45,522 nt of DNA. Origin: an uncultured Cytophaga sp. GTDB lineage: Bacteria; Bacteroidota; Bacteroidia; Cytophagales; Cytophagaceae. The position numbers and the translations under genes are program-made. The notes under the pieces were generated by a model. It worked only from the letters and a program-made list of their open reading frames with translations, was not told the origin of the DNA and did not search any database. Location of the stretch: positions 1-45,522 of the forward strand of contig NZ_CALMGQ010000076.1 in NCBI RefSeq assembly GCF_937863595.1, in the 5' to 3' direction. Positions 23,847 through 34,018 of the stretch are shown in pieces; within the stretch, counting starts at the first letter, position 1; each line of letters opens with the position of its first letter.

Positions 23847-26800
23847 ATGAAAGATAATAACAAAGTATTTTGGAAAGGTGTTGAAGAGTTGGGTAATAGC
23901 CCTGAATTCGCTAAGAATGCTCGAAATGAATTTCCAGAATTCCTTCCACTTAAAAGTTCTCCTGAAGAATCAAACGGAACGGATAGAAGAGATTTCTTAA
24001 AGCTTTTGGGCTTTAGTGTTGCAGCTGTTTCTCTTGCTGCATGTGAAGCTCCTGTTAAGAAAGCTATTCCATATTTAAATAAGCCTGAAGATATTGAGCC
24101 AGGTATTGCAAATTACTATGCATCTACATATGTTGATGGTGGTGAATATTGCAGTGTATTGGTAAAGACACGTGAGGGTCGCCCAATTAAAATTGAAGGA
24201 AATAAACTTTCAAGTATTACTAAAGGCGGAACAAATGCACGTGCTCAAGCTTCTGTATTGAGCCTATATGATACAGCACGTATTCAAGGTCCTTTAATAA
24301 AAGGTTCTGCAGCATCTTGGTCTGATTTAGACAGCCAAGTTGCAAACAAACTTTCTGCTGTTGTTGCCTCTGGAGGTTCAATTAAACTTGTTTCCCAGAC
24401 AATTTTAAGTCCAACAACTAAAAAGGTTATTGCAGAATTTAGTGCTAAATATCCAAACACGGAGCACGTACAATACGATGCGAACTCTGCTTATGGTATT
24501 TTAAAAGCAAATAAATCATCATTTGGTACTGCAACTCTACCATCTTATGATTTCAGCAAAGCAGACGTAATTGTTAGTTTTGGCGCTGATTTCTTAGGTA
24601 CATGGATTTCTCCCGTAGAGTTCATGACACAATATGCTGCTACTCGTAAACTTAGTAAATCTAAGAAAACGATGAGTCAGCATTTTCAATTTGAAACAGC
24701 ATTATCGTTAACAGGTAGTAATGCAGATTACAGACAACCAATTAAACCTTCTCAAGAAGGATTGTTTGTTGCTGAATTATATAATAAAATAGTTGCGGCC
24801 AAAATAGGTACTGCATCTATTAAAAACGAAACATTAGATAAAGCTGCATCGGCTTTATTAAATAGTAGAGGTAAATCATTAGTAGTTTCTGGTTCGAATG
24901 ATGTTAACATTCAAATCTTAATAAATGAAATTAATAAAGAATTAGGCAACTACGGTAATACACTTTCGCTTTCTACTGCATCAAACCAAAAACAAGGGAA
25001 TGATGAAGCAATGAACACATTTATTGATGATGTAATTGCTGGAAAAGTAGGAGCGGTTATTTTCTACGGTGCGAATCCTGTATTTGATCATGCAAGAGGT
25101 GCTGATTTAGCAAAAGCATTGTCAAAAGTTTCATTATCAATTTCATTTGCAGATAGAGCAGATGAAACAGCTTCATTGGTTCAATTTATTGCACCAGATC
25201 ATCATTATCTAGAAGCGTGGAATGATGCTGAGCCTAAAGCTGGATTTTATTCTTTAGGTCAACCAACTATTTCCCCAATATTTAAAACACGTGCAGCACA
25301 AGAGTCATTACTTTCTTGGTCTGGTAACACAGCTGATTATTATAAATACTTGAAATCAAATTGGTCAACTATTTTAGGTGGCGCATCATGGGATCAAGTA
25401 TTACAAGATGGTGTTTTTGAACCTAAACTAACAACATCTAATACGGTTGACGTTTCGTCATCTACATTTGATCGTTCAATTGTTGAGGCTAACATTACCA
25501 AAAATTATCCTCTAAATACATCTGGGGTTGAATTGAAGTTATACGAAAAAGTTGGTGTAGGTAGTGGCTCACAGGCAAACAATCCTTGGTTACAAGAATT
25601 GCCAGATCCAATTTCTAAAGCTACTTGGGATAATTATTTAGCTGTTTCTGCAAAATTTGCAACAGACAATAAATTTGAACAAGGAGATGAAGTTGTAGTT
25701 AAAGCTGGAACGTACGAAGTTAAAGTTCCAATTTTGGTTCAACCAGGACAAGCGTACAATACGGCATCTATAGCAATCGGTTACGGTAGAACAAAAACTG
25801 GAAAATGTGGAGACGAAATAGGAGCTAATGCTTATCCATTCGCACGTCTTGTCGATGGTTGTCTGTTAAACTTTGTAACTGGAATTACAATTACTCCTAC
25901 AGGAGAAAAATTGAAATTAGCTCAAACGCAAACTCAGCATACATTAATGGCTCGTCCGATTATTCAAGACGCGTTATTATCTGAATATATTAATGATCCT
26001 TCTGCAGGTAGATTTTTCCCAAAAGTTACTACTCCAGATGGTAAAAAAGTAGCTCCTGCATTGGTTGATATCTGGAAAGATCAACACCATCAGCCGAATC
26101 ACCTTTGGAGCATGTCAATTGACTTGAACTCTTGTTTAGGTTGTGGTGCTTGTGTTATTGCTTGTCAAGCTGAAAACAACGTACCTGTTGTTGGTAAGAG
26201 AGAAGTAATGAACTCTAGAGAGATGCACTGGATTCGTATCGATAGATACTACAGTTCAGATGCTGAACCTAAAGAAACAGGAACATACTTTACCAATAAT
26301 GCAACAGGTATTGGTTATGACACCCTAGAAGATCCTTCAGAAAATCCTCAGGTTACATTCCAACCTATGATGTGTCAGCATTGTAACCACGCTCCGTGTG
26401 AAACGGTTTGTCCGGTTGCTGCTACAACACACAGTACAGAAGGTTTAAATCAAATGACATATAACCGTTGTATTGGTACACGTTATTGTGCAAACAACTG
26501 TCCATATAAAGTTCGTCGTTTCAACTGGTTCAAATACTTCGATAACGAAGAGAAATTTGACAAAAACGTTGCAATGAATACTTCATTGGGCCGCATGGTA
26601 TTGAACCCAGACGTTACAGTACGTTCTCGTGGTGTAATGGAAAAATGTTCATTCTGTGTGCAAAAAATACAAGAAGGTAAGTTGAAAGCGAAGAAAGAGA
26701 AACGTCACATAATGGATGGTGAAGTTACTACTGCTTGTGCTGCTTCTTGTGCTGCTGGTGCAATACTTTTCGGTGATTTAAGAGACCTTGAAAGTAGCGT

Positions 26801-26915
26801 ATACCAAGAACGCAATATGAACAATGAGGAGCGTACATATACAGTTCTTGAAGAATTGAATGTGCAGCCGAATGTTACCTATTTGACAAAAATCAGAAAT
26901 ATTTCTAAAGCCTAA
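23847..26915 (+). CDS. actB: Alternative complex III subunit ActB, iron-sulfur molybdopterin-like protein
   Basis: A 1022-residue periplasmic-side subunit. A Tat-like signal with Arg47-Arg48 (RRDFLKLLGFSVAAVSLAAC) is preceded by an unusual 46-residue leader, as in the Tat-variant-translocated family. The middle (about 80-720) resembles the molybdopterin oxidoreductase fold, but known ActB proteins carry no cofactor there. The C-terminal ferredoxin-like domain holds four cysteine groups: CLGCGACVIAC (C763-C773), CQHCNHAPCETVCP, CIGTRYCANNCP, and CSFC with CAASC. These fit three [4Fe-4S] clusters and one [3Fe-4S] cluster. It links quinol oxidation in ActC to the ActA haems. Confidence 0.95.
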   Translation: MKDNNKVFWKGVEELGNSPEFAKNARNEFPEFLPLKSSPEESNGTDRRDFLKLLGFSVAAVSLAACEAPVKKAIPYLNKPEDIEPGIANYYASTYVDGGEYCSVLVKTREGRPIKIEGNKLSSITKGGTNARAQASVLSLYDTARIQGPLIKGSAASWSDLDSQVANKLSAVVASGGSIKLVSQTILSPTTKKVIAEFSAKYPNTEHVQYDANSAYGILKANKSSFGTATLPSYDFSKADVIVSFGADFLGTWISPVEFMTQYAATRKLSKSKKTMSQHFQFETALSLTGSNADYRQPIKPSQEGLFVAELYNKIVAAKIGTASIKNETLDKAASALLNSRGKSLVVSGSNDVNIQILINEINKELGNYGNTLSLSTASNQKQGNDEAMNTFIDDVIAGKVGAVIFYGANPVFDHARGADLAKALSKVSLSISFADRADETASLVQFIAPDHHYLEAWNDAEPKAGFYSLGQPTISPIFKTRAAQESLLSWSGNTADYYKYLKSNWSTILGGASWDQVLQDGVFEPKLTTSNTVDVSSSTFDRSIVEANITKNYPLNTSGVELKLYEKVGVGSGSQANNPWLQELPDPISKATWDNYLAVSAKFATDNKFEQGDEVVVKAGTYEVKVPILVQPGQAYNTASIAIGYGRTKTGKCGDEIGANAYPFARLVDGCLLNFVTGITITPTGEKLKLAQTQTQHTLMARPIIQDALLSEYINDPSAGRFFPKVTTPDGKKVAPALVDIWKDQHHQPNHLWSMSIDLNSCLGCGACVIACQAENNVPVVGKREVMNSREMHWIRIDRYYSSDAEPKETGTYFTNNATGIGYDTLEDPSENPQVTFQPMMCQHCNHAPCETVCPVAATTHSTEGLNQMTYNRCIGTRYCANNCPYKVRRFNWFKYFDNEEKFDKNVAMNTSLGRMVLNPDVTVRSRGVMEKCSFCVQKIQEGKLKAKKEKRHIMDGEVTTACAASCAAGAILFGDLRDLESSVYQERNMNNEERTYTVLEELNVQPNVTYLTKIRNISKA

Positions 26916-26935
26916 TTTAATCGAGATTTAAGATT

Positions 26936-28291
26936 ATGCAAGTTACTTCTTCGGTAAGGCCGCCGTTGGTTACAAACGGAAAAACAAAAAAAGACGTTAC
27001 CAACGATATTTGTAAGCAAGTAGAAGGGCCACCTTCTACAGCATGGAAAATATCCTTTACAATGTCATTGATTGTACTAGCGTATGGTGGATATTGTCTT
27101 TGGACTACATGGTATGTTGGTATTGGTATGTGGGGATTGAATAAGACCATTGGTTGGTCTTGGGATATTACAAACTTCGTTTGGTGGGTTGGTATTGGTC
27201 ACGCGGGTACATTGATATCTGCTGTACTATTATTATTCCGTCAAAAGTGGAGAACCTCTATTAACAGAGCTGCGGAAGCGATGACTATCTTCGCCGTTAT
27301 TTGTGCTGCTACGTTTATTATAGCCCACATGGGTCGTCCGTGGGTAGGACATTGGGTTTTACCTTTCCCCAACAACAATGGTTCATTATGGCAAAACTTT
27401 AACTCTGCCTTAATGTGGGATGTGTTCGCAATTTCTACATACTTCACTGTATCCTTAGTTTTCTGGTATGTTGGTTTGATTCCAGATTTTGCAACAATTC
27501 GTGAAAGAGCAACAGGTATACGTCGCGTTATTTACGGTTCATTAAGCATGAACTGGGATGGATCTGCAAAAACATGGTCACGTTATGAAGCCGTATCATT
27601 AGTATTAGCCGGTGTAGCAACTCCTCTTGTACTTTCTGTACATACAATTGTATCAATGGACTTTGCAACGTCTCTGATTCCTGGATGGCACGCAACTATA
27701 TTTCCTCCATACTTTGTTGCCGGTGCAATTTTCTCTGGTTTCGCAATGGTATTAACATTGATGTTAGTAGTTCGTAGTGTATTTAAACTAGAAGATTATA
27801 TTACAATTAACCACATGGAATCAATGAATAAAATCATTGTATTAACAGGTTCAATTGTTGGTATAGCATATATAACAGAGTTCTTTATTGCATGGTATTC
27901 TGGTGTTCCTTACGAAAAATTTGCATTTATTAACCGTGCATTCGGTCCTTATTGGTGGGCATATGCAACTATGATGACATGTAACGTAGTTTCACCACAA
28001 TTATTTTGGTTCAAAAGAGTTCGTACAAGTATCGCTTGGACATTTGGATTATCTATTGTTGTAAATATTGGTATGTGGTTTGAACGTTTTGTTATTATCT
28101 GTACATCATTGCACAGAGACTTCATTCCATCATCATGGTCTTATTTCTCTCCAACAATGTATGATGTAGGGGATTACTTATTCACGTTTGGTTTATTCTT
28201 TACATGTTTCTTATTATTTGCGAAGTATTTCCCAGTAATAAATATGGCTGAAGTTAAAACAATTATTGATTCATCTTCTGAAAAGAAATAA
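26936..28291 (+). CDS. actC: Alternative complex III subunit ActC (NrfD/PsrC family)
   Basis: A 451-residue polytopic membrane protein of the NrfD/PsrC family with about ten membrane segments. It provides the quinol-binding site next to ActB. Visible segments include SFTMSLIVLAYGGYCLW, the IGHAGTLISAVLLLF segment with a conserved histidine, IIAHMGRPWVGHW, and the FVGSI-like ITEFFIAWYSG region. It starts 20 bp after actB; actD follows 26 bp later. In known ACIII structures ActC and ActF form two related membrane halves. Confidence 0.95.
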   Translation: MQVTSSVRPPLVTNGKTKKDVTNDICKQVEGPPSTAWKISFTMSLIVLAYGGYCLWTTWYVGIGMWGLNKTIGWSWDITNFVWWVGIGHAGTLISAVLLLFRQKWRTSINRAAEAMTIFAVICAATFIIAHMGRPWVGHWVLPFPNNNGSLWQNFNSALMWDVFAISTYFTVSLVFWYVGLIPDFATIRERATGIRRVIYGSLSMNWDGSAKTWSRYEAVSLVLAGVATPLVLSVHTIVSMDFATSLIPGWHATIFPPYFVAGAIFSGFAMVLTLMLVVRSVFKLEDYITINHMESMNKIIVLTGSIVGIAYITEFFIAWYSGVPYEKFAFINRAFGPYWWAYATMMTCNVVSPQLFWFKRVRTSIAWTFGLSIVVNIGMWFERFVIICTSLHRDFIPSSWSYFSPTMYDVGDYLFTFGLFFTCFLLFAKYFPVINMAEVKTIIDSSSEKK

Positions 28292-28317
28292 CCTAAATCC
28301 TGGATACTTTAAATAAT

Positions 28318-28848
28318 ATGGAAAAAGGAAAGAATTTTGTATTTGGCGTTTACGATGAAGAGACAGTATTAATGTCTGCTGTAGATCAAATACGTTCAAA
28401 AGGAGTAAAAATACATGAAGTATATACTCCATATCCAGTTCACGGATTGGATAATGCCTTGGGGTATAAATATTCAAATTTACCAATTGCTGGTTTCTTA
28501 TTTGGTATTTGTGGAACCATTACAGCATTAACAATGATGATTTGGATGATGGGTTTTGACTGGCCTATGGATATTGGTGGAAAGCCGTATATTCCTCTAC
28601 CAGCATTCATTCCAATTACATTTGAGTTAACAGTTTTGTTCTGTGCTTTAGGTATGACTGGTACGTTTTTCGTCGCTAGTAATTTAAATCCTTGGTCAAC
28701 ACCCGATATGTTTGATCCAAGAACTACAGACGATAAATTTGTTATTGCTTTCGATTTAGCTAGCAATAAGAAGGATTCAGCAGAGCTGAGTTCAATACTT
28801 TCAGAAAGTGGCGCATCTGAAATTTCAACGAAATCAATCGCAAACTAA
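28318..28848 (+). CDS. actD: Alternative complex III subunit ActD (DUF3341)
   Basis: A 176-residue DUF3341 protein. A cytoplasmic N-terminal domain (FGVYDEETVLMSAVDQIRSKG, VHGLDNALGY) is followed by two membrane helices at about 57-77 and 93-118. The C-terminal soluble part contains the family's FVASNLNPWSTPDMFDPRTTDDKF pattern region. It is a structural subunit of ACIII without cofactors. Order and spacing (26 bp after actC, 18 bp before actE) are those of the canonical act operon. Confidence 0.93.
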   Translation: MEKGKNFVFGVYDEETVLMSAVDQIRSKGVKIHEVYTPYPVHGLDNALGYKYSNLPIAGFLFGICGTITALTMMIWMMGFDWPMDIGGKPYIPLPAFIPITFELTVLFCALGMTGTFFVASNLNPWSTPDMFDPRTTDDKFVIAFDLASNKKDSAELSSILSESGASEISTKSIAN

Positions 28849-28866
28849 AGAAAGTCTTCATATACC

Positions 28867-29469
28867 ATGAAAATGAATACCTTCAATATAGCAGCAGCAA
28901 TTATTTTTGCAGCAACTATTTCATCTTGTAATCACAACTTTGATCAGATTCCTGTTCACGAAACACCTAGGGTAGAATATGCTCCTAACATGTACGTTTC
29001 GGAAGCATACGAACCTGTTACTCAAGTGGAAGATGTAGAAAATTTCCCTGAAGCATACAATGTGATGCCATATAATAATGGTTCAAATTTACGTATGCCC
29101 GTAGCTGGTACTATTAAAAGAGGCGCAATACCGTATCATATTTCTAAAGATTCTTTAGAGTATGCAAATGCAACTCTTGTTTCTCCAATACAACCTACAG
29201 AAGATGTTTTAGCAGAAGGTCAAGTATTATTTGACAGATTTTGTTCTCATTGTCACGGTAAGGGTGGAGAAGGCGATGGTCCTGTAAATGACAAATTACA
29301 AGGTGTAGCAAATTTACAATCAGGCGCACTTAAAGCAGTTAACGCTGGTCACATATTCCATGTAATTACTTATGGAAAAGGAAGAATGCTTCAGCATGCT
29401 TCTCAATTAGATCCTTTAGAGAGATGGAAAATTTCACTTTATGTGAAAGAAGTTCTACAAAAAAAATAA
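28867..29469 (+). CDS. actE: Alternative complex III subunit ActE, monohaem cytochrome c lipoprotein
   Basis: A 200-residue cytochrome c. The N-terminus (AAIIFAATISSC) ends in a lipobox, so the mature protein is probably lipid-anchored at Cys21. A single haem site, CSHCH (C126, C129, H130), sits in a GxxLFxRxCxxCHG context, and a downstream methionine near GRMLQHASQL may be the sixth ligand. It is the second electron-exit subunit of ACIII with ActA. Confidence 0.93.
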   Translation: MKMNTFNIAAAIIFAATISSCNHNFDQIPVHETPRVEYAPNMYVSEAYEPVTQVEDVENFPEAYNVMPYNNGSNLRMPVAGTIKRGAIPYHISKDSLEYANATLVSPIQPTEDVLAEGQVLFDRFCSHCHGKGGEGDGPVNDKLQGVANLQSGALKAVNAGHIFHVITYGKGRMLQHASQLDPLERWKISLYVKEVLQKK

Positions 29470-29492
29470 CTATTTAGAACGAAGGTAGATTT

Positions 29493-30881
29493 ATGGCACA
29501 TCATCACAATACTTCAGTTAATCTAGACGAAAAGTTTGTATTCTCTGCGGAGATAAAGAAAAAACTATTTATTTTAATTGGTGCAGGAGTTATACTGACA
29601 ATTATCGGTATACTTCTAGCAATGAGTACAGAACATTCAGGTCATGGTGCTAGTCATCATGCAAGTGAAGTAACTTCAACGTTAGTAGCAGATGCTCATG
29701 GCGATCATGCACATGCAGATGTTACGTCTCATGGTGAAGAAGCTCATGCTTCTCATGGGGAAGAACATAAACCAGTTTGGGCTTTACGCTTAATTAAGAA
29801 CTTATGGCATAACAACATTTTCTTTGCAGGTATTTCAATATTAGGAGTTTTCTTTGTTGCATTTAATTATGTTGCATGGGCTGGCTGGTCTGCAGGGATT
29901 AAAAGAGTTCCTTCAGCATTTGGAAATTACCTTTGGGTTGCAGCTCCATTAACTGTTATCTTATTTGTAGTTTTTGGACATGACTTATTTCACTGGACAC
30001 ATGCAGATTTGTATGTTGAAGGATCTGATCATTATGATGAATTATTAGTAGGGAAGCAAGCATTCTTAAATGTTCCAGGATTTATTATTAGAACAGTTAT
30101 TTATTTTGCTTCTTGGATATTTTGTTGGTCAAAGTTAAGATCATTTGCTAAAAACGAAGATATTGATGGAGATACGAAGTGGTGGCATAAAAGTGTTGTA
30201 ACATCAGCATTCTTCTTAATCATATTTGGTATTACATCTTCTATGTGTGCTTGGGATTGGGCTATGTCAATGGATCCACATTTCTTTAGTACAATGTTTG
30301 GTTGGTATGTATTTGCTAGTTGGTTTGTAACTGCACTTGCTTTCATAACATTGATTGTAGTTATTTTGAAAGAAAATGGTTACTTGGGTATCATTAATGA
30401 AAACCATTTACATGATTTAGGTAAATTCATTTTCGCCTTCTCTATATTCTGGACATATATTTGGTTTGAACAATTTTTGTTAATTTATTATGCCAATATT
30501 CCTGAAGAGGTTGGTTATTTTGTTCAACGTTTAAAATCGGATGCATATACTCCAATTTTCTTCTTAACATTATTCTTAAATTTCTTCTTTCCATTCTTAG
30601 TATTGATGACTAGAGGATCTAAAAGATTAGGCATTATGTTGAAGATTGTTTGTGTTGTTGTAATATTAGGTCACTGGTTTGATTTCTATATGATGACAAC
30701 TCCACCAGTCTTAGGTCAAAATGGAGGATTAGATGGTATCTTCTTCTTTATGGAACTTGGATTAGGTATGGTATTCGTAGGTGTATTCTTATTTATGGTT
30801 TTAACTGCTTTAGCTAAGTTAAATCTGATTGCTAAGAATCACCCAATGATTCAAGAAAGTATCCATCATGATGTATTTTAA
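29493..30881 (+). CDS. actF: Alternative complex III subunit ActF
   Basis: A 462-residue polytopic membrane protein related to ActC (NrfD-like), with about ten membrane segments. Family segments include WAGWSAGIKRVPSAFGNYLW, AWDWAMSMDPHFFSTMFGWY and IWFEQFLLIYYANIPEE. A loop after the first helix (about residues 46-92) is very rich in histidine (11 of 47 residues), with acidic residues and alanine; the N-terminus itself reads MAHHH. This loop is unlike the compact family core and could bind metal. The oxidase subunit II gene follows 29 bp later. Confidence 0.93.
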   Translation: MAHHHNTSVNLDEKFVFSAEIKKKLFILIGAGVILTIIGILLAMSTEHSGHGASHHASEVTSTLVADAHGDHAHADVTSHGEEAHASHGEEHKPVWALRLIKNLWHNNIFFAGISILGVFFVAFNYVAWAGWSAGIKRVPSAFGNYLWVAAPLTVILFVVFGHDLFHWTHADLYVEGSDHYDELLVGKQAFLNVPGFIIRTVIYFASWIFCWSKLRSFAKNEDIDGDTKWWHKSVVTSAFFLIIFGITSSMCAWDWAMSMDPHFFSTMFGWYVFASWFVTALAFITLIVVILKENGYLGIINENHLHDLGKFIFAFSIFWTYIWFEQFLLIYYANIPEEVGYFVQRLKSDAYTPIFFLTLFLNFFFPFLVLMTRGSKRLGIMLKIVCVVVILGHWFDFYMMTTPPVLGQNGGLDGIFFFMELGLGMVFVGVFLFMVLTALAKLNLIAKNHPMIQESIHHDVF

Positions 30882-30910
30882 TTAAGCCATTACAAAACTC
30901 TATAGATAAA

Positions 30911-32038
30911 ATGACTTCTGTAATTATAATTGTAGCAATTGCTCTAATTCTTTCAATATTATATTTAATATTTAGAATTGGTGTATTAACAAATGTGATG
31001 AATGGTCGATACCAAAAAATAGTTGGTATTGGTAACACGATAAATTCGTTTTTATTCATTGTTGTATTTGTGGTAGGTGTTTTAGCCTTCTACTTATCTT
31101 TCATGTCCGCGAGTAAATATTTCTTACCAGAAGCAGCTTCTGCTCATGGTGTACGGACAGATTTATTGTTCTGGGTGATTATGTCAGTATTAACATTAGC
31201 GTTTCTTTTAACGCATGCTGTATTGTATTTCTTCCCATTCATGTATCGTTTCAAGGAAGATAATAAAGCATATTTTTATCCTGAAAATCATAATCTAGAA
31301 CGTATTTGGACAATTATACCAGCAATTATTATGGCTGGATTTGTTGTCTATGGTTACAAAGAATGGACTGCTATTACTGCACCAGCACCGCAAGATTCAG
31401 AAATTATTGAAGTAATGGGTAAACAATTTGCTTGGCAAGTTAGATACCCAGGTGCGGATGGTAAACTTGGTAAACACCATTATAGAAAGATTGATGCTGT
31501 AAATGAATTTGGTATTGATTTTAATGACTCTGCTAGTTATGACGATTTTGTTCCAATGGAATTGCATATGCCTAAGGGAAAAAATGTTTCCTTACAAATT
31601 CGTGCTAGAGATGTAATTCACTCTGTTTTCTTGCCTCACTTTAGAGTGAAAATGGATGCAGTTCCTGGTATGCCAACAACATTCTGGTTTACACCAACAA
31701 TTACTACAGCTGAAATGAGAGAGAAAACAGGTAATCCTGAATTCAATTATGAATTAGCTTGTACTGAAGTTTGTGGTCGTGGTCACTATGCTATGCGTTT
31801 CTTAGTAGTTGTAGATGAACCTGCAGATTATGAAAAATGGAAAAAGTCTCAAAAAACATGGGCATCTTTAAATGCAGAATACGTAGCTAATAAAGTAAAC
31901 GCTCCAAAAGTTTTGGTTGACAAATACCTTAAAGAGTTTCTTCCAACAACAGCTCAATCTGTAACGGATAGTACTTCTATTATGACTCCTTCAATGGACT
32001 CTACTACTGTTTCAATGAATGTAGTAAAAGGGATGTAA
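30911..32038 (+). CDS. coxB: Cytochrome c oxidase subunit II
   Basis: A 375-residue copper-A subunit that receives electrons for the oxidase. The CuA ligands are clear: Cys284, Cys288 and His292 (CTEVCGRGHYAM), with the upstream VIHSVFLPHFRVKMDAVPG segment carrying the other histidine. There are four hydrophobic segments (about 4-24, 45-66, 86-110, 135-152) instead of the common two, so an N-terminal membrane extension is present. There is no fused cytochrome c domain; the C-terminal tail is Ser/Thr-rich. It is followed 53 bp later by subunit I. Confidence 0.94.
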   Translation: MTSVIIIVAIALILSILYLIFRIGVLTNVMNGRYQKIVGIGNTINSFLFIVVFVVGVLAFYLSFMSASKYFLPEAASAHGVRTDLLFWVIMSVLTLAFLLTHAVLYFFPFMYRFKEDNKAYFYPENHNLERIWTIIPAIIMAGFVVYGYKEWTAITAPAPQDSEIIEVMGKQFAWQVRYPGADGKLGKHHYRKIDAVNEFGIDFNDSASYDDFVPMELHMPKGKNVSLQIRARDVIHSVFLPHFRVKMDAVPGMPTTFWFTPTITTAEMREKTGNPEFNYELACTEVCGRGHYAMRFLVVVDEPADYEKWKKSQKTWASLNAEYVANKVNAPKVLVDKYLKEFLPTTAQSVTDSTSIMTPSMDSTTVSMNVVKGM

Positions 32039-32091
32039 TCTCTTTTAAATATTATTAGATTAAAAATTTATAACAATTTATCATAAATACT

Positions 32092-33915
32092 ATGTCGGCT
32101 GTAAATTTGTCACATTCTGGTGCTGATGCACATGCTCACGATGAACACGATCATCACGATCTACCTTGGATTCGTAAGTATGTATTTAGTGAAGACCATA
32201 AATACATTGCTAAACAATACCTCGTATCAGGTATTATTTGGGCTATCATTGGTGGATTGCTTTCTGTTTTATTCCGTATTCAATTAGGTTTCCCAGATGC
32301 TGATTTATCTTGGTTAAAACCATTATTAGGTGAGTGGATACAAAATGGTAAATTAGATCCTGAATTTTATTTAGCGCTTGTTACAATGCATGGTACCATC
32401 ATGGTATTCTTTGTTTTAACGGCAGGCTTAAGTGGTACATTTAGTAACTTTTTAATTCCCTTGCAAATTGGTGCACGTGATATGGCATCGGGTTTCTTAA
32501 ATATGATTTCTTATTGGTTATTCTTTTTGTCAAGTGTAATCATGATGTTCTCATTATTTATTAAGACCGGACCTGCTTCAGGTGGTTGGGTGGTTTATCC
32601 TCCGCTTAGTGCATTGCCACAAGCTGTAAATGGTTCAGGTTTCGGAATGTCATTGTGGTTAGGTGCAATGGTTTTATTTATTGCATCAACGTTATTGGGT
32701 GGTTTAAATTATGTTACAACCATCATCAATCTTAGAACAAAAGGGATGACATTTACTCGTTTACCTTTAACAATTTGGGCATTCTTTATCACTGCTATTT
32801 TAGGTATATTATCTTTCCCCGTATTAGTTTCAGCTGTATTGTTGTTGATTTTCGATAGAGCATTTGATACGAGTTTCTTCTTATCTGAAATTTATATTGG
32901 TGGAGAAGCATTGCATCATGAAGGTGGTAGTCCTGTTTTATTTCAACACTTATTCTGGTTCCTAGGTCACCCTGAAGTGTATATTGTAATCTTACCTGCA
33001 CTGGGTATTACTTCTGAAATTGTTTCTACGAACTCTCGTAAACCAATCTTTGGATATAAAGCCATGATTTTCTCTTTGATCGCAATTGCATTCTTATCAT
33101 TCTTAGTTTGGGCCCATCACATGTTTGTTTCGGGTATGAATCCTTTCCTAGGTTCGATATTCATGTTCTTAACATTAATTATCGCAATTCCTTCATCTGT
33201 TAAAGCGTTTAATTATATAGCTACTTTATGGAGAGGTAATATAATATTCACTCCTGCAATGTTGTTCTCTATTGGTCTTGTTTCGTTCTTCCTTTCTGGT
33301 GGATTAACTGGTATCATATTAGGTAACTCTGCTTCAGATATTCAATTGCATGATACCTACTTTGTAGTAGCTCACTTTCACATTGTAATGGGTTCTGCTT
33401 CGTTCTTTGGTATGTTGGCGGGTGTATATCATTGGTTCCCTAAAATGTTTGGTAGAATGATGGATGAACGTTTAGGTTATATTCACTTTTGGTTGACATT
33501 TATTGGGGTATATTTAATATTCTTCCCGATGCACTACATAGGTATTGCTGGTTTCCCAAGACGTTATTATTCTTGGACTGGGTTTGATGCTTTTAGCACA
33601 TTTACAGATTTGAATCAGTTTATAAGTATTGCTGCTATCATAACATTTGTAGCTCAGTTTATTTTCATATTCAACTTCTTTTACAGCATGTACAAAGGTA
33701 GAGTTGCTACTGCGAATCCATGGAGATCAAATGCATTAGAGTGGACTACACCTATTAATCCTGGTCACGGAAACTGGCCTGGTGCTATACCAACTGTTTA
33801 TCGTTGGCCATATGATTATAGTAAACCGGGTTCAAAAGAAGATTTCATTCCTCAAAATGTTCCTTTTTCTGAAACTCCAGAATCTAACTTCCCGAACGAA
33901 GTAGACGAAATTTAA
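32092..33915 (+). CDS. coxA: Cytochrome c oxidase subunit I
   Basis: A 607-residue haem-copper oxidase catalytic subunit with about 12 membrane segments. His293 and Tyr297 in GHPEVYI form the copper-B ligand and cross-linked tyrosine of A-type oxidases, and WAHHMFVSGM carries the next two copper-B histidines. HDTYFVVAHFHIVMG contains the two haem histidines. The N-terminal 24 residues are His/Asp-rich (six histidines) before the conserved core. The gene ends the first operon segment; a hairpin terminator follows 10 bp after the stop. Confidence 0.97.
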   Translation: MSAVNLSHSGADAHAHDEHDHHDLPWIRKYVFSEDHKYIAKQYLVSGIIWAIIGGLLSVLFRIQLGFPDADLSWLKPLLGEWIQNGKLDPEFYLALVTMHGTIMVFFVLTAGLSGTFSNFLIPLQIGARDMASGFLNMISYWLFFLSSVIMMFSLFIKTGPASGGWVVYPPLSALPQAVNGSGFGMSLWLGAMVLFIASTLLGGLNYVTTIINLRTKGMTFTRLPLTIWAFFITAILGILSFPVLVSAVLLLIFDRAFDTSFFLSEIYIGGEALHHEGGSPVLFQHLFWFLGHPEVYIVILPALGITSEIVSTNSRKPIFGYKAMIFSLIAIAFLSFLVWAHHMFVSGMNPFLGSIFMFLTLIIAIPSSVKAFNYIATLWRGNIIFTPAMLFSIGLVSFFLSGGLTGIILGNSASDIQLHDTYFVVAHFHIVMGSASFFGMLAGVYHWFPKMFGRMMDERLGYIHFWLTFIGVYLIFFPMHYIGIAGFPRRYYSWTGFDAFSTFTDLNQFISIAAIITFVAQFIFIFNFFYSMYKGRVATANPWRSNALEWTTPINPGHGNWPGAIPTVYRWPYDYSKPGSKEDFIPQNVPFSETPESNFPNEVDEI

Positions 33916-33924
33916 AATATATAG

Positions 33925-33950
33925 AGACCAACTTTCGGGTTGGTCTTTTT
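33925..33950 (+). terminator. Rho-independent terminator after coxA
   Basis: AGACCAAC and GTTGGTCT form a stem around a 6-base loop, followed by a T-run. It should end or weaken act-coxBA transcription before the haem A synthase gene. Confidence 0.8.
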
Positions 33951-33960
33951 AATGCATGTA

Positions 33961-34018
33961 AATCCAAAAGAACTAGTCTAGATTTTTTATAGTCTCACTA
34001 CACCTTTTGGATTTTTTA
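33961..34018 (+). promoter_or_regulatory. Second inverted repeat before ctaA
   Basis: AATCCAAAAG (33961-33970) and CTTTTGGATT (34004-34013) are perfect 10-bp complements 33 bases apart, followed by a T-run. It could be a second terminator or an attenuator-like leader for ctaA. The loop contains TAGTCT twice. Confidence 0.45.
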
